The notes: generated from the letters alone by a model not told the origin. A stretch of DNA of 64,000 nt from an uncultured bacterium (GCA_949300485.1 CASGEL010000001.1:223745-287744), one strand, 5' to 3'; positions 44,359-53,004 are shown, counted from the stretch's first letter. Made by a program: numbers and translations.

Positions 44359-45045
44359 TTAATTATTTACCATAGATTGTTTATCAGCAAATTTTGCAGC
44401 GCCTTTATTTGCTACTTTATCAGTAATTGCCCCTAAGATTAAACCACCTATAGCTCCGGATACAGCACCTGACACCAATCCTATTATGTTTAGTTTACTG
44501 CCAGCCATCTTTGTCTGCAATATACCAAGTAAAGGTGATAAAACAACACCTAGAATCGGACCTAATTTTTTACCTGTGTTTGTTTTACAGTAAACTTGTT
44601 CTTGTTTAGTTATTTCTGCATTATCATCATTTTTAAGAACTTCTTTTTTACCTTCTTTTTCTAATTTATCTGCGAATTTAAGATGTTTATCATTTATTTT
44701 TTTATCAACTAACGCTCCGCATCCAATAGAAGTTAGAATTGCAACTGGAATATATATAAACAAAGATTTACTTGATTTACCCAATGCCCTTGCGACTTGT
44801 TCAGCCCCTTCTCCTAAATCATTAACATTTGTTTTCAATATATTTTGAAATGCTTTAGCTCCTGAAGCAAAAAATGCAGCTAGAGCACCTTCAACTATTC
44901 CATATCCGATACCGGTTTTTAATCCTGCATGAGTTTTATATACAGGTTTTTGTTCTTTGTTTTGGATTTGTTCATTATCCTGATTGTTTGATTTGAAAGA
45001 AACCCTATTGGGAGTTATTTTAAAATTTTGGACACCGTTTATCAT
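44359..45045 (-). CDS. Gly-rich membrane protein, lineage-specific
   Basis: Not recognised. 228 residues with VSFKSN near the N-terminus, then hydrophobic, glycine/alanine-rich segments at about 46-66, 95-115 (SLFIYIPVAILTSIGCGALV), 160-175 and 190-210 (IIGLVSGAVSGAIGGLILGA) that resemble glycine-zipper helices. AGGAG precedes the ATG. Upstream the 14-mer CAATTTTTTTTATG is identical to that before ATG 40635 and a TTATATA box follows with 2 nt longer spacing, so it may be another, looser member of the shared promoter group. Confidence 0.7.
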   Translation of the reverse strand: MINGVQNFKITPNRVSFKSNNQDNEQIQNKEQKPVYKTHAGLKTGIGYGIVEGALAAFFASGAKAFQNILKTNVNDLGEGAEQVARALGKSSKSLFIYIPVAILTSIGCGALVDKKINDKHLKFADKLEKEGKKEVLKNDDNAEITKQEQVYCKTNTGKKLGPILGVVLSPLLGILQTKMAGSKLNIIGLVSGAVSGAIGGLILGAITDKVANKGAAKFADKQSMVNN

Positions 45046-45143
45046 TATTTTCTCCTACTTATTACACTTCTATATAAGAACACCTAAACATAAAAAAAAT
45101 TGTCAGTTAATATAGATGTTACTCATATTATTGTTACATAAAT

Positions 45144-46427
45144 TTACTTTAATAATTTAAATTTCACCCAATCAGCCATAATTTTTAAAGGAGAACGGGT
45201 TATAGCAAGAGCCCATGCCGGAACATTTTTGGTAATTATACCACCTGCGCCGATATTTGCACCTTCTTCAACCGTAACAGGTGCTACAAGAACGGAATTT
45301 GAACCTACTTTAACATTATCTTTGAGAATTGTTTTAGATTTTTCTTTTGTTAAAGGGTTATAGTTTGCTGTAATTGTTCCTGCTCCAATATTAACGTGTT
45401 CTCCGAGTTCGGAATCTCCAATATATGAAAGATGACCAACATTTGTATTTGATGAAATTTTAGATTTTTTTACTTCTACAAAATTTCCTACTTTTACATT
45501 GTCACAAACTTCTACTCCGCCTCTTAAATGTGCACAAGGTCCAATTTTACAGTTTTTCCCAATAATATTTTTTCCTTCGATATATGTTGCAGGATAAATT
45601 ATAGTATCTTGACCGATTTGAGTATCTTCACTAATCCAGGTTGACTCAGGATCAACAATTGTAACACCGTTTAACATATATTTTTCAAGATTTCTGCGGT
45701 TCATCATTTTTGTTGCCTGTGCAAGATTTATTCTTGAATTGATTCCGTAGATTTCATCACTATCTTCTAAAATATATGCGTTAACATTCAAATTTTGAGC
45801 TTTTCCCCATGAAATAATATCCGTTAAATAATATTCACCTTGTGCATTGTTGCTTTTTAACTGAGAAAATGCCGGTTTAATTTTGCTCCAATTTAAACAG
45901 TATATTCCTGCATTTACTTCTTTGACTAGTTTTTGTTCAGATGTAGCATCTTTTTCTTCAACAATACATCTTAGCGAATTGTCTGCTTCTCTGATTATTC
46001 TGCCATAATTTGTCGGATTTTCAAAAATTGTACTCATAACAGTTAAATCAGAATGTTGACTTTTATGAAATTCCACAAATTTCTTTAGTGTTTCTTCCTT
46101 TATCAACGGGGTATCCCCGCAAAGAATTAAAACAAGCCCGTCATAGTTTTCCAATTCCGGACAAACCATAGATACAGCATGTCCTGTTCCTAGCTGCGGA
46201 GTCTGTAATACAGTTTTTGCATTTTCATAATTATCTTTTACATATTTTTCAACTTCATCAGCATGATGCCCTACTATTACAAATTCTTCTGATGTTAAAT
46301 TCTTTACATTATCAAGAACATACCCCAACAGAGTTTTTCCCATAATTTCGTGTAAAACTTTTGGTGTTGTTTCGGATTTCATTCTTGTTCCTTTTCCTGC
46401 TGCCAAAATTACGGCTTTTATATCCAT
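45144..46427 (-). CDS. glmU: Bifunctional GlmU (UDP-GlcNAc pyrophosphorylase/GlcN-1-P acetyltransferase)
   Basis: Makes UDP-N-acetylglucosamine for peptidoglycan and lipid A. 427 residues. The N-terminal nucleotidyltransferase domain starts AVILAAGKGTRMKS with catalytic R15/K22 region and has GTGHAV and LCGDTPLI; the C-terminal left-handed beta helix has the hexapeptide repeats and the acetyl-CoA residues GAGTITANYNP. It is slightly shorter than the usual 450 because the C-terminal tail is short. GGGAG precedes the ATG. Confidence 0.97.
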   Translation of the reverse strand: MDIKAVILAAGKGTRMKSETTPKVLHEIMGKTLLGYVLDNVKNLTSEEFVIVGHHADEVEKYVKDNYENAKTVLQTPQLGTGHAVSMVCPELENYDGLVLILCGDTPLIKEETLKKFVEFHKSQHSDLTVMSTIFENPTNYGRIIREADNSLRCIVEEKDATSEQKLVKEVNAGIYCLNWSKIKPAFSQLKSNNAQGEYYLTDIISWGKAQNLNVNAYILEDSDEIYGINSRINLAQATKMMNRRNLEKYMLNGVTIVDPESTWISEDTQIGQDTIIYPATYIEGKNIIGKNCKIGPCAHLRGGVEVCDNVKVGNFVEVKKSKISSNTNVGHLSYIGDSELGEHVNIGAGTITANYNPLTKEKSKTILKDNVKVGSNSVLVAPVTVEEGANIGAGGIITKNVPAWALAITRSPLKIMADWVKFKLLK

Positions 46428-46495
46428 ATTAATTCTCCCTTACTGATAATATAATGTTTTAATATCACAAAAATACATTCCTTGTAATATTTTTC

Positions 46496-47101
46496 TTATC
46501 CTGTCGTTATAAGTTTTATATTTTTCGGATGCTCAAATTCTTCCAATAAATTGAGATTTTTAACTCCTTTATTCTCTATAATTATTTGTTTTATACAAAA
46601 ATTTATTACAAGTATGTTTGATGAAACACATGAAACAACATAATCATCTTCGAGTAATGTTGAAAATAATGACCGAACCTCTTTGTGTAATTTAATTTCA
46701 GCTTCATGAAGAGTCCAGAATTTATAAAATTCCAATCTAGAAGGGTTTTCATTGTTTTCTCCATAGCGCTTCATTATGCCTCTATAGTTTCTTTGGCACA
46801 TGAATTCTACATCTGCGCCTATTTCGGCATTATTAAATGCGACAAGAACTATATCGTTTGAATGCGATATACTGAAATTTATCCCCCCTGTCATAAAATA
46901 AGGTTTTTTACCCCGAAGTTCTATGTTGAGATTTTTAACTCCATAAATATGTTTTGCTACAAATTTAGTTAAAAATAAACCTAAAACGTGCTCAAAATAT
47001 CTATCCTCACATAAAAAATCTCTTCCATCCCAAAAACTTTCAAGACTTTTTTTATCAATATGATTCAGTATTTCTTGCTTTTTTAAATAAAAAATTTCCA
47101 T
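46496..47101 (-). CDS. Sfp-type phosphopantetheinyl transferase, second copy
   Basis: 201 residues. Family motifs: FSISHS at about 76-81, GADVEF with metal ligands D97 and E99, and FWTLHEAEIKL with E133. These lie at the same positions as in the PPTase at 808-1341, so the two are paralogues, but overall sequences have diverged. It starts 8 nt after the ldpA homologue stop and is therefore part of the operon 49244-46496. Its carrier-protein target (fatty acid ACP or other) is not evident. Confidence 0.82.
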   Translation of the reverse strand: MEIFYLKKQEILNHIDKKSLESFWDGRDFLCEDRYFEHVLGLFLTKFVAKHIYGVKNLNIELRGKKPYFMTGGINFSISHSNDIVLVAFNNAEIGADVEFMCQRNYRGIMKRYGENNENPSRLEFYKFWTLHEAEIKLHKEVRSLFSTLLEDDYVVSCVSSNILVINFCIKQIIIENKGVKNLNLLEEFEHPKNIKLITTG

Positions 47102-47109
47102 ATCCCAAC

Positions 47110-48054
47110 CTATAATATTACAGAATCAACAAGGGGCTTTGCTAAAGTTAATGCATCATTCAATACATGAGGATTACTCCAAAAATCACTTCTGTCAATA
47201 TATCTTTTAACAATTTTTCTGGCATAGGAACCAACAGCTACTCCGCAGTTTGAAATCTCACACATTTTAGCCAGTTCTGAAGTTTTAGAGTTTGTCCCAC
47301 CTGAGAGCATTATATATACAGGTATTTTTGCATTTTGAACTATCTCTGCCGTTGCAACAGCTTGAAGTGTTGATTTGTAATTATCATCCCCTCCGCTCAT
47401 TGGAAAACCGTCAGTTTGAACGATTGTTGTATACGGCTCTCTATTCTCAATCATTCTCTTTATCCTGTCAACTAATGCTTCATCGCTTAATTTTCCGCGA
47501 CTGGTACATATACTTAAAATACCTTCATAGTTGTCATTTATATATTCCCACTTTGAAAAAACTTCATTATCATCCAAACCCATAGCATGAAGTTCAATAC
47601 AATCAATTCCCTTTTCTACAAGTGATGGCAATACTTCATCAAGATTTTTTTCTTCCGAAATATATGAAATTGCTGCTCTTGAACAAACCTTCCAACATCT
47701 GCCACAGCCGATGCATTTTTCTTTTTTTACCTTTCCATAATGAATTGCAGCTTGTGGACATATGTCTTCACATGAACCGCAATTAACACATTTTTCATAA
47801 TCTATAACGGCTTTTTCTACGTGCGGATCATCTTTTATTCCGACGCTTATGCATAAATAAGCATCATAAACTTTTGCCATATCTAAAGCTTCTCTGGCTG
47901 CTGCAATAACATTTTCATTTGCCGATAAATCAAAAAATCTGCATCCTGCAATAGCATATACATAGACAAGTCGTTTTATTTCTTCAATATCTTCATTCCC
48001 AGCCCCACAAACCAATTTAAAACAGTGATTTGTATCTAATAATTCTTTTAGCAT
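47110..48054 (-). CDS. LdpA-like ferredoxin-domain protein
   Basis: 314 residues closely matching the layout of LdpA, a redox-sensing iron-sulphur protein known to affect circadian period in Synechococcus. The start FKLVCGAGNEDIEEIKRLV fits the family N-terminal domain, followed by two [4Fe-4S] motifs with cysteines at 89, 92, 95, 99 and 114, 117, 120, 124, then a TIM-barrel-like C-terminal domain (GGDDNYKSTLQ, LSGGTN). The start codon overlaps the previous stop (TAATG), with GAGG upstream. No kai gene is visible; here it may serve in redox sensing or a different reaction. Confidence 0.82.
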   Translation of the reverse strand: MLKELLDTNHCFKLVCGAGNEDIEEIKRLVYVYAIAGCRFFDLSANENVIAAAREALDMAKVYDAYLCISVGIKDDPHVEKAVIDYEKCVNCGSCEDICPQAAIHYGKVKKEKCIGCGRCWKVCSRAAISYISEEKNLDEVLPSLVEKGIDCIELHAMGLDDNEVFSKWEYINDNYEGILSICTSRGKLSDEALVDRIKRMIENREPYTTIVQTDGFPMSGGDDNYKSTLQAVATAEIVQNAKIPVYIMLSGGTNSKTSELAKMCEISNCGVAVGSYARKIVKRYIDRSDFWSNPHVLNDALTLAKPLVDSVIL

Positions 48055-49244
48055 TACCTCACCATATAGTTATAAATAATTTTAGATGCCTGTACTATAA
48101 AATCTTTACCAGCAACAGCATTATGAGGACGATTTGCAAGAATAACAACAATGTACTTTTTACCATTTGGAGCAATTACAATACCTGCATCGCCAAGCAT
48201 CGTTCCGATATCTCCAGTTTTGTGTAATAATACTGCTCCAGGCCCTAATCCTGCTTGTAGTAAGCGATTGTTATGAACATGTCCCATATAATTAAGCATT
48301 CGTGTTCTTGAATCTTCTGATAAAAATTCGGTATTTTCATCAATATTATAAAGCATTGTTGCCATATCTCGAGCTGTAGTATAATTTGTTCCTTTCAAAT
48401 CAGGTAACCAAGTATTTACTTGAGTATGCTTTATACCCCAATCTCTTATTGATTGATTTACATCTGTCATTGAACCAATTTTTGCCATAAGCATATTTGT
48501 TGCTGAATTATCGGATTCTGTTATCATTCGTCTTGCAAGCTCATCAATTGTATACTCAGAATTTCTTGCTTTGAATTGTAAACTGCCTGACCCTTCTGTT
48601 CTAAAATATTCTGTAAGAGGAATTCTATCTGATAAAGAAAGTTGACCTGCTTCTATTGTTTTAAATACATCAATCAAAACAGGGATTTTTATTATACTTG
48701 CTGTTGAAAATATTTCTGAAGCATTTATATCAACATAATTTTGTGTTTCATAATCCCAAACAAATACAGCAGGTTTTATTGTAGGATATGAGGCCATAAG
48801 ATTTGTCAACTCACTCTGTAAAACCGGCATATTAACATTTTCTTTTAATGGTAACATTTGAGCAGATTTTTCATCTGCAGAAAAACTGAAAGAACGCTTG
48901 CCTAAAAACCAATTATTTGCTAAATATTTATGGGTAGGAAAACTCAATTCCGCTAAATCTGTTGAAATTTCTTTATATGGAGTAGGAACAAACATGGCTT
49001 TGGTTATACTATTAAAAGAATACGGCATTGCATAAAATATTAAAAAACATAAAAAAGAACAAGAAATCGCAAATTGAAATAAATTTTTCTTTTTATGTTT
49101 CTTTTTAGGCGGCCTGTTTTCCTGCCTTAACTGAACAAAGCTTGCTCTTTGTTCTCTACATACATAAGAACTTCTTGAGTAGCCTGAAGAGATACGATAT
49201 TCAGAATATATCCTGCTATCATATTGTCTTGCTAATTTCGGCAT
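48054..49244 (-). CDS. Membrane-anchored class A beta-lactamase-fold serine hydrolase
   Basis: 396 residues from ATG 49244, preferred because GAGG lies 6 nt upstream (the longer frame from 49280 runs through the ribosome binding site). A basic cytoplasmic N-terminus (PPKKKHKKKN) precedes a membrane helix at about 55-78; the periplasmic domain has S-x2-K (SIIK, S183, K186), SDN at 244-246 and HKTG near 353. The omega-loop position equivalent to E166/N170 reads WLPDLK, so the deacylating Glu is missing; it should act as a penicillin-binding or regulatory protein and not hydrolyse beta-lactams well. First gene of the operon with ldpA. Confidence 0.85.
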   Translation of the reverse strand: MPKLARQYDSRIYSEYRISSGYSRSSYVCREQRASFVQLRQENRPPKKKHKKKNLFQFAISCSFLCFLIFYAMPYSFNSITKAMFVPTPYKEISTDLAELSFPTHKYLANNWFLGKRSFSFSADEKSAQMLPLKENVNMPVLQSELTNLMASYPTIKPAVFVWDYETQNYVDINASEIFSTASIIKIPVLIDVFKTIEAGQLSLSDRIPLTEYFRTEGSGSLQFKARNSEYTIDELARRMITESDNSATNMLMAKIGSMTDVNQSIRDWGIKHTQVNTWLPDLKGTNYTTARDMATMLYNIDENTEFLSEDSRTRMLNYMGHVHNNRLLQAGLGPGAVLLHKTGDIGTMLGDAGIVIAPNGKKYIVVILANRPHNAVAGKDFIVQASKIIYNYMVR

Positions 49245-49264
49245 TACTACCTCATTCCTCCCCA

Positions 49265-49280
49265 ATGATAACGTTATCAT
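49265..49280. promoter_or_regulatory. Perfect 16-bp palindrome in a divergent promoter region
   Basis: ATGATAACGTTATCAT is its own reverse complement and lies 20 nt before ATG 49244, a likely dimeric-repressor operator for the serine hydrolase-ldpA-PPTase operon. Confidence 0.5.
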
Positions 49281-49404
49281 ACCTTAATTTAAGATTACAG
49301 GCAAGTTTTTTACAGTAAAAGTGAAGAGCATTATTTTATAAAAAACTTACAGTGAGTGCATTTTAAGCTAAATGTAAATAAATGTTACAAATATAATACT
49401 TCCT

Positions 49405-49440
49405 GAAATTTAACTATGGGAAAAAACTTTATATACATGA
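49405..49440 (+). promoter_or_regulatory. Shared promoter-like element, copy 3
   Basis: GAAATTTA (49405-49412), 14 nt, CTTTATATA (49427-49435). ATG 49473 is 37 nt downstream with AAGGAG between. Confidence 0.55.
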
Positions 49441-49472
49441 GAGAACTTAATATAAATAAGGAGACGAGAGAT

Positions 49473-49799
49473 ATGGCATTTTTAGCATTAGCAAGTCAAA
49501 AGAGTTTATTGACTTTACAAAAAAACTTTTATCAATTCCAGTACATTTCTATTCAAAACCAAATTCAAGCTGCAACAGCACAAATGACAGCTATTGAAAG
49601 AGAATACTCCGGTAGCAACGAAGATTGTACTGATGATGCAGATTACATTTACTATTCAGACTTAAGTGATTCGCTAGAAACAGAAAAAGATTCAATTGAT
49701 TCGCAATTAACAGCAATTGAAAACGAAATTTCAGGCTTGAAGACACTTGTCAACAACAATATCAAATCAAGTTGTACATTGAACCTTATAAGTTCATAG
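49473..49799 (+). CDS. Small coiled-coil protein
   Basis: Not recognised. 108 residues from ATG 49473, chosen because AAGGAG lies about 10 nt upstream; the longer frame from 49416 starts inside the promoter element. The N-terminus MAFLALASQKSLLTLQKNF is followed by heptad-like helices (SIQNQIQAATAQMTAIEREY; TAIENEISGLKTLVNN), with two cysteines. The build suggests a self-assembling or surface-associated protein. It is probably coregulated with 39330, 40635 and 58677. Its stop is 4 nt from the convergent folD stop. Confidence 0.7.
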   Translation: MAFLALASQKSLLTLQKNFYQFQYISIQNQIQAATAQMTAIEREYSGSNEDCTDDADYIYYSDLSDSLETEKDSIDSQLTAIENEISGLKTLVNNNIKSSCTLNLISS

Positions 49800-49803
49800 T
49801 AAA

Positions 49804-50643
49804 TTATAACAGATTTTTTTCAAACAATTCCACGGTGTTGAGCATCAATGATGTAATCGTCATTGGTCCAACGCCACCCGGAACGGGTGATATGTATGAT
49901 GCAATTTTGGAGGTGCTTTCAAAATCTACGTCTCCGCGGGTTTTCCCGTCGGCATCTTTAAATATACCTACATCTACTACCACGCAACCAGATTTTAACA
50001 TTTCCCCTTTTATAATGTTTTTTCCCACTGCAGAAATTAGAATATCTGCAGTTTTTGTTATTTGTTCAAGATTTTTTGTATGACTGTGGCAGACTGTTAC
50101 GGTTGCATTTTCGTTTAACAGCATTTGAGATAAAGGTCTGCCTACAATATTTGATCGGCCTATAATTACAGCATGTTTTCCTTCAAGATCTATATTATAT
50201 TCTTTAAGTAAAAGCAATATACCTTTTGGAGTACAAGGATAAACATTAGGATGTTCTCCTGAAAACAGCTTGCCAAAATTATACGGTGTAAAACCGTCTA
50301 CATCTTTACTTGGAGATATTGCATTTATTATATTCTCTTTTGAAATATGTTTGGGCAAGGGTAATTGAACTAATATTGCAGTTACAGTCTTATCTTGATT
50401 TAATTCTCCAATTTTTTCAAGCAGTTCTTTTTCGGAAATGTCTGCCGGATAATTTATGATTTCTGAATTTATTCCAAGTTTTTCAGCTGTCTTTTTTTTA
50501 TTATTAACATAAATTTTACTTGCAGGATTCTCACCGACAAGTATCACTACAAGTGTAGGCTTTATCGTAAATTTATCAACTTTTGTCTTTAACTCTGTTA
50601 ATAATTTTTCTCTTAATTTTTTCCCGTCAAGTATTACTGCCAT
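49804..50643 (-). CDS. folD: Methylenetetrahydrofolate dehydrogenase/cyclohydrolase
   Basis: Bifunctional enzyme converting 5,10-methylene-THF to 10-formyl-THF. 279 residues. Motifs: GENPASKIYVNNKKK at about 38-52 with catalytic Y and K, VQLPLPKHI, GRSNIVGRPL for NADP binding and PGGVGPMT at about 253-260. It is the last gene of an operon rplI - MetE-like - CooC-like - folD (spacings 21, 2 and 7 nt), which points to one-carbon/methyl metabolism. Confidence 0.97.
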   Translation of the reverse strand: MAVILDGKKLREKLLTELKTKVDKFTIKPTLVVILVGENPASKIYVNNKKKTAEKLGINSEIINYPADISEKELLEKIGELNQDKTVTAILVQLPLPKHISKENIINAISPSKDVDGFTPYNFGKLFSGEHPNVYPCTPKGILLLLKEYNIDLEGKHAVIIGRSNIVGRPLSQMLLNENATVTVCHSHTKNLEQITKTADILISAVGKNIIKGEMLKSGCVVVDVGIFKDADGKTRGDVDFESTSKIASYISPVPGGVGPMTITSLMLNTVELFEKNLL

Positions 50644-50650
50644 AGAACCT

Positions 50651-51403
50651 CTATTGTTTTATCTGCGGTAGATTTAATCTGAAATAAAATTCCTTTATTG
50701 CATCTTGTACAACTTTTGACTCCCTTGTCATCGGATGAGCTTTAAGTTCATTATCGTATGGAATGACTCCCAATACATCTAGATCATATTTTTTCAAAAG
50801 TTCATAAACAGATGCCAAATTATTATTATCAACTTTATTGATAACAACTCCTAACTGGTTTCCTGCTGCATATTTTGCACTAAATTCTTCAATACGATTA
50901 GCTAGATGTGCCGATTCTTCACTTGGAGTTGCAACAATAATTGTCGAATCAATTTCTGTATCAACAAGTTGGTTTAAATATTTTAGATCAAATTCACAGT
51001 CAAATATTACTATATCATATCTACTTAACAATTTATTTACCGCATCATTAATTTGTTTTGTAATAGGACATCTGCAATCTTTTGACCCTACAAACCAAGA
51101 AACAATAATATCCACATTATCGTCTAAAGGAACCAAAATATCTTCCATCGCCCACTCAATATATTCCTGTTTTGTCATATCATCGGGAATTCCAGTCTTG
51201 TATTCGTGCTTCCCACTTCTTATCCCATAGATTGTATTTCTGATATCTAAACCAAAACTATGACCCAATTCACTTGAAAGATCATTATCAAACAACAAAA
51301 TTGATTTTTCAGGAAACATCTCCTTTAAAATCTGCATAAAAGCTTTTACTATTGTTGTTTTTCCGCTTCCGCTTTTTCCTGTAATTGCCAGTTTAACAGT
51401 CAA
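50651..51403 (-). CDS. CooC/MinD-like ATPase (metallochaperone type)
   Basis: 250-residue P-loop ATPase with deviant Walker A GKSGSGKTT (signature Lys) at about 9-17, DNDLSSELG switch region and IVIFDCEFD (Walker B). The layout fits CooC-type nickel insertases of carbon monoxide dehydrogenase/acetyl-CoA synthase, and CRCPI near residue 118 may bind metal. TTG start with GAGG upstream. Between MetE-like and folD genes, it may load metal or help a corrinoid methyl-transfer protein, but no CODH gene is in view. Confidence 0.78.
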   Translation of the reverse strand: MTVKLAITGKSGSGKTTIVKAFMQILKEMFPEKSILLFDNDLSSELGHSFGLDIRNTIYGIRSGKHEYKTGIPDDMTKQEYIEWAMEDILVPLDDNVDIIVSWFVGSKDCRCPITKQINDAVNKLLSRYDIVIFDCEFDLKYLNQLVDTEIDSTIIVATPSEESAHLANRIEEFSAKYAAGNQLGVVINKVDNNNLASVYELLKKYDLDVLGVIPYDNELKAHPMTRESKVVQDAIKEFYFRLNLPQIKQ

Positions 51404-51405
51404 AT

Positions 51406-52482
51406 TTAAAACCTCTTTTTTAATTCTTTTGATAATATATAAACTAAATCCATTGCTTTTTCAGCTAAATCAATTGTTAAAGAACCTGCTCCACAAGATG
51501 ATGTTATTAAAGAATTGTCTATAATAAGTTTCTCATCAATGCCTTTTTTAGTCAAATACTTTACGGATTTTTCAAAAATTTTAATTAAATCATCAAGCGT
51601 GATCTTTTCCAGTGCTGTATAATTAAGTGTAGGCACCAGTCCCCAGGCAATTTTACCTCCGGCAAGTAAAAATTTTTCAATATCAGCAGCATAAATACTA
51701 AAATTTTGAGAAAATGCATATGCATCAAAATTTATAATATCTATTCCGGCTTTTATCGGGATTGTCCAGTCGCATTTTCCGCAGCAATGAATAGCACAAA
51801 TACCAGCATTTGCTCTGATTATAGTACAAATCTCCTTCAGCATAAAAATAACTTCATCTTCAGAAATTGTTAAATACGCAGAAGTGCCCAATTGAGAAAC
51901 AGAAGGTTCATCCATAAAAATTATCGGTGTTGTTTTTGGATTTGCATTTTTTATTCGTTTAATCTGCCATAAAGCCTTCAAGCTCAACAATTTCACAATA
52001 ATTTCCTTTAATGTTTCATCATAGACGGCAGCCTTGCCGTTTTGATCATTGAGGGATGTGGCAAGAGTGAAAGGCCCAATAATCTGTCCTTTTGCGTACT
52101 CAGGTTTTAATTCCCTGATAATTTGTTCAAATTTCGGAAATGACGACGAAAAGTTTTCACTAATTGCATACTTTTCAAGTTTTTCAGACTCGGGATTACC
52201 CATAATTTCTTCAAAATCTGCAAAAAATTCTTCCAAATCTGCAAAAAATTCTTCACTTTCGCTGTCTATATAAAAATTTTCAAGCTTAGAAGGCAAAAAC
52301 GAAGGCAAGCCTTCCAAAAATTGGATGATCATGTCTTCGTTTTTGTTAATATTTGCTAACTGTGGGAAAAAAGGTATATCAGGAAAATCTTTTTTCACCA
52401 CATTCATTGCATCATCAAGATTGTTATGAGGTAAAGAACCAATTGCAAGAGATTGCAGTTTTAAACTCGGATATTGATTCAT
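51406..52482 (-). CDS. MetE/uroporphyrinogen decarboxylase-like methyltransferase
   Basis: 358 residues of the cobalamin-independent methionine synthase/UroD superfamily. HCCGKCDW near 222 supplies the HxC zinc ligands and TSSCGAGS near the C-terminus a further Cys, as in zinc-dependent methyl transferases that activate thiols or corrinoids. IGSLPHNNLDDA and GPFTLATSL are typical of MetE-like proteins. GGGAG precedes the ATG; the next gene starts 2 nt later. Internal in-frame duplication EEFFADLEEFFADF (about 77-90). Substrate not known. Confidence 0.78.
   Translation of the reverse strand: MNQYPSLKLQSLAIGSLPHNNLDDAMNVVKKDFPDIPFFPQLANINKNEDMIIQFLEGLPSFLPSKLENFYIDSESEEFFADLEEFFADFEEIMGNPESEKLEKYAISENFSSSFPKFEQIIRELKPEYAKGQIIGPFTLATSLNDQNGKAAVYDETLKEIIVKLLSLKALWQIKRIKNANPKTTPIIFMDEPSVSQLGTSAYLTISEDEVIFMLKEICTIIRANAGICAIHCCGKCDWTIPIKAGIDIINFDAYAFSQNFSIYAADIEKFLLAGGKIAWGLVPTLNYTALEKITLDDLIKIFEKSVKYLTKKGIDEKLIIDNSLITSSCGAGSLTIDLAEKAMDLVYILSKELKKRF
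52214..52255 (-). repeat. 21-bp tandem duplication in the MetE-like gene
   Basis: Two directly adjacent 21-bp units (52214-52234 and 52235-52255) differ only in the last base and code for EEFFAD(L/F) twice. Confidence 0.8.
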
Positions 52483-52503
52483 TTACACTCCCCTGCTTGA
52501 TTA

Positions 52504-53004
52504 CTATTCAGCTGATTGTTCTTCTTCAACTTCTTCAATAGATTCTTTAAGAACTTCAGAAGCAGTAACTGAAACATTCAATTCGCATTTAACTTTTGAA
52601 GTCAATTTAATTAACATAACATAGTTACCGATTCTGTTGATTGGAGCATTTAAAGAAACAGCTTTTCTGTCAACTTCAATACCTGCTTGAGCAGCTAATT
52701 CTTCAGTTAATTTCTTAGTAGTAATAGTACCAAATAACTTTCCTGATTCACCGGCTTTTGCAGATAATTCCAATTTGCCGAATTTTTCAATAGCTTCAGC
52801 TTTTTCCAAAGCTTCTTTGTGTAATTTTTCTTGTTTAGCTTTAATTCTTGCTATATTCTTTTCTCTGTTTTCCAAAGCACCTGCAGTAGCAATCTCAGCT
52901 GCACCTTGAGGAAGAAGGAAGTTTCTTGCATAACCGTCTTTAACATTAACGATATCGCCTACTTCGCCCAAATTTTGAACTTCTTTTTTTAATATAACTT
53001 GCAT
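52504..53004 (-). CDS. rplI: 50S ribosomal protein L9
   Basis: 166 residues. The N-terminal rRNA-binding domain MQVILKKEVQNLGEVGDIVN and GYARNFLLPQ are canonical, followed by the long connecting helix and C-terminal domain (KLFGTITTKKL), with an extra acidic tail ESIEEVEEEQSAE beyond the usual 149. AAAAGGAG precedes the ATG. It leads the operon that continues with the MetE-like gene. Confidence 0.97.
   Translation of the reverse strand: MQVILKKEVQNLGEVGDIVNVKDGYARNFLLPQGAAEIATAGALENREKNIARIKAKQEKLHKEALEKAEAIEKFGKLELSAKAGESGKLFGTITTKKLTEELAAQAGIEVDRKAVSLNAPINRIGNYVMLIKLTSKVKCELNVSVTASEVLKESIEEVEEEQSAE

Noticed and set aside
48054..49244. Genuine class A beta-lactamase conferring resistance
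   Set aside because: The catalytic omega-loop Glu is absent and there is a cytoplasmic tail plus membrane anchor.
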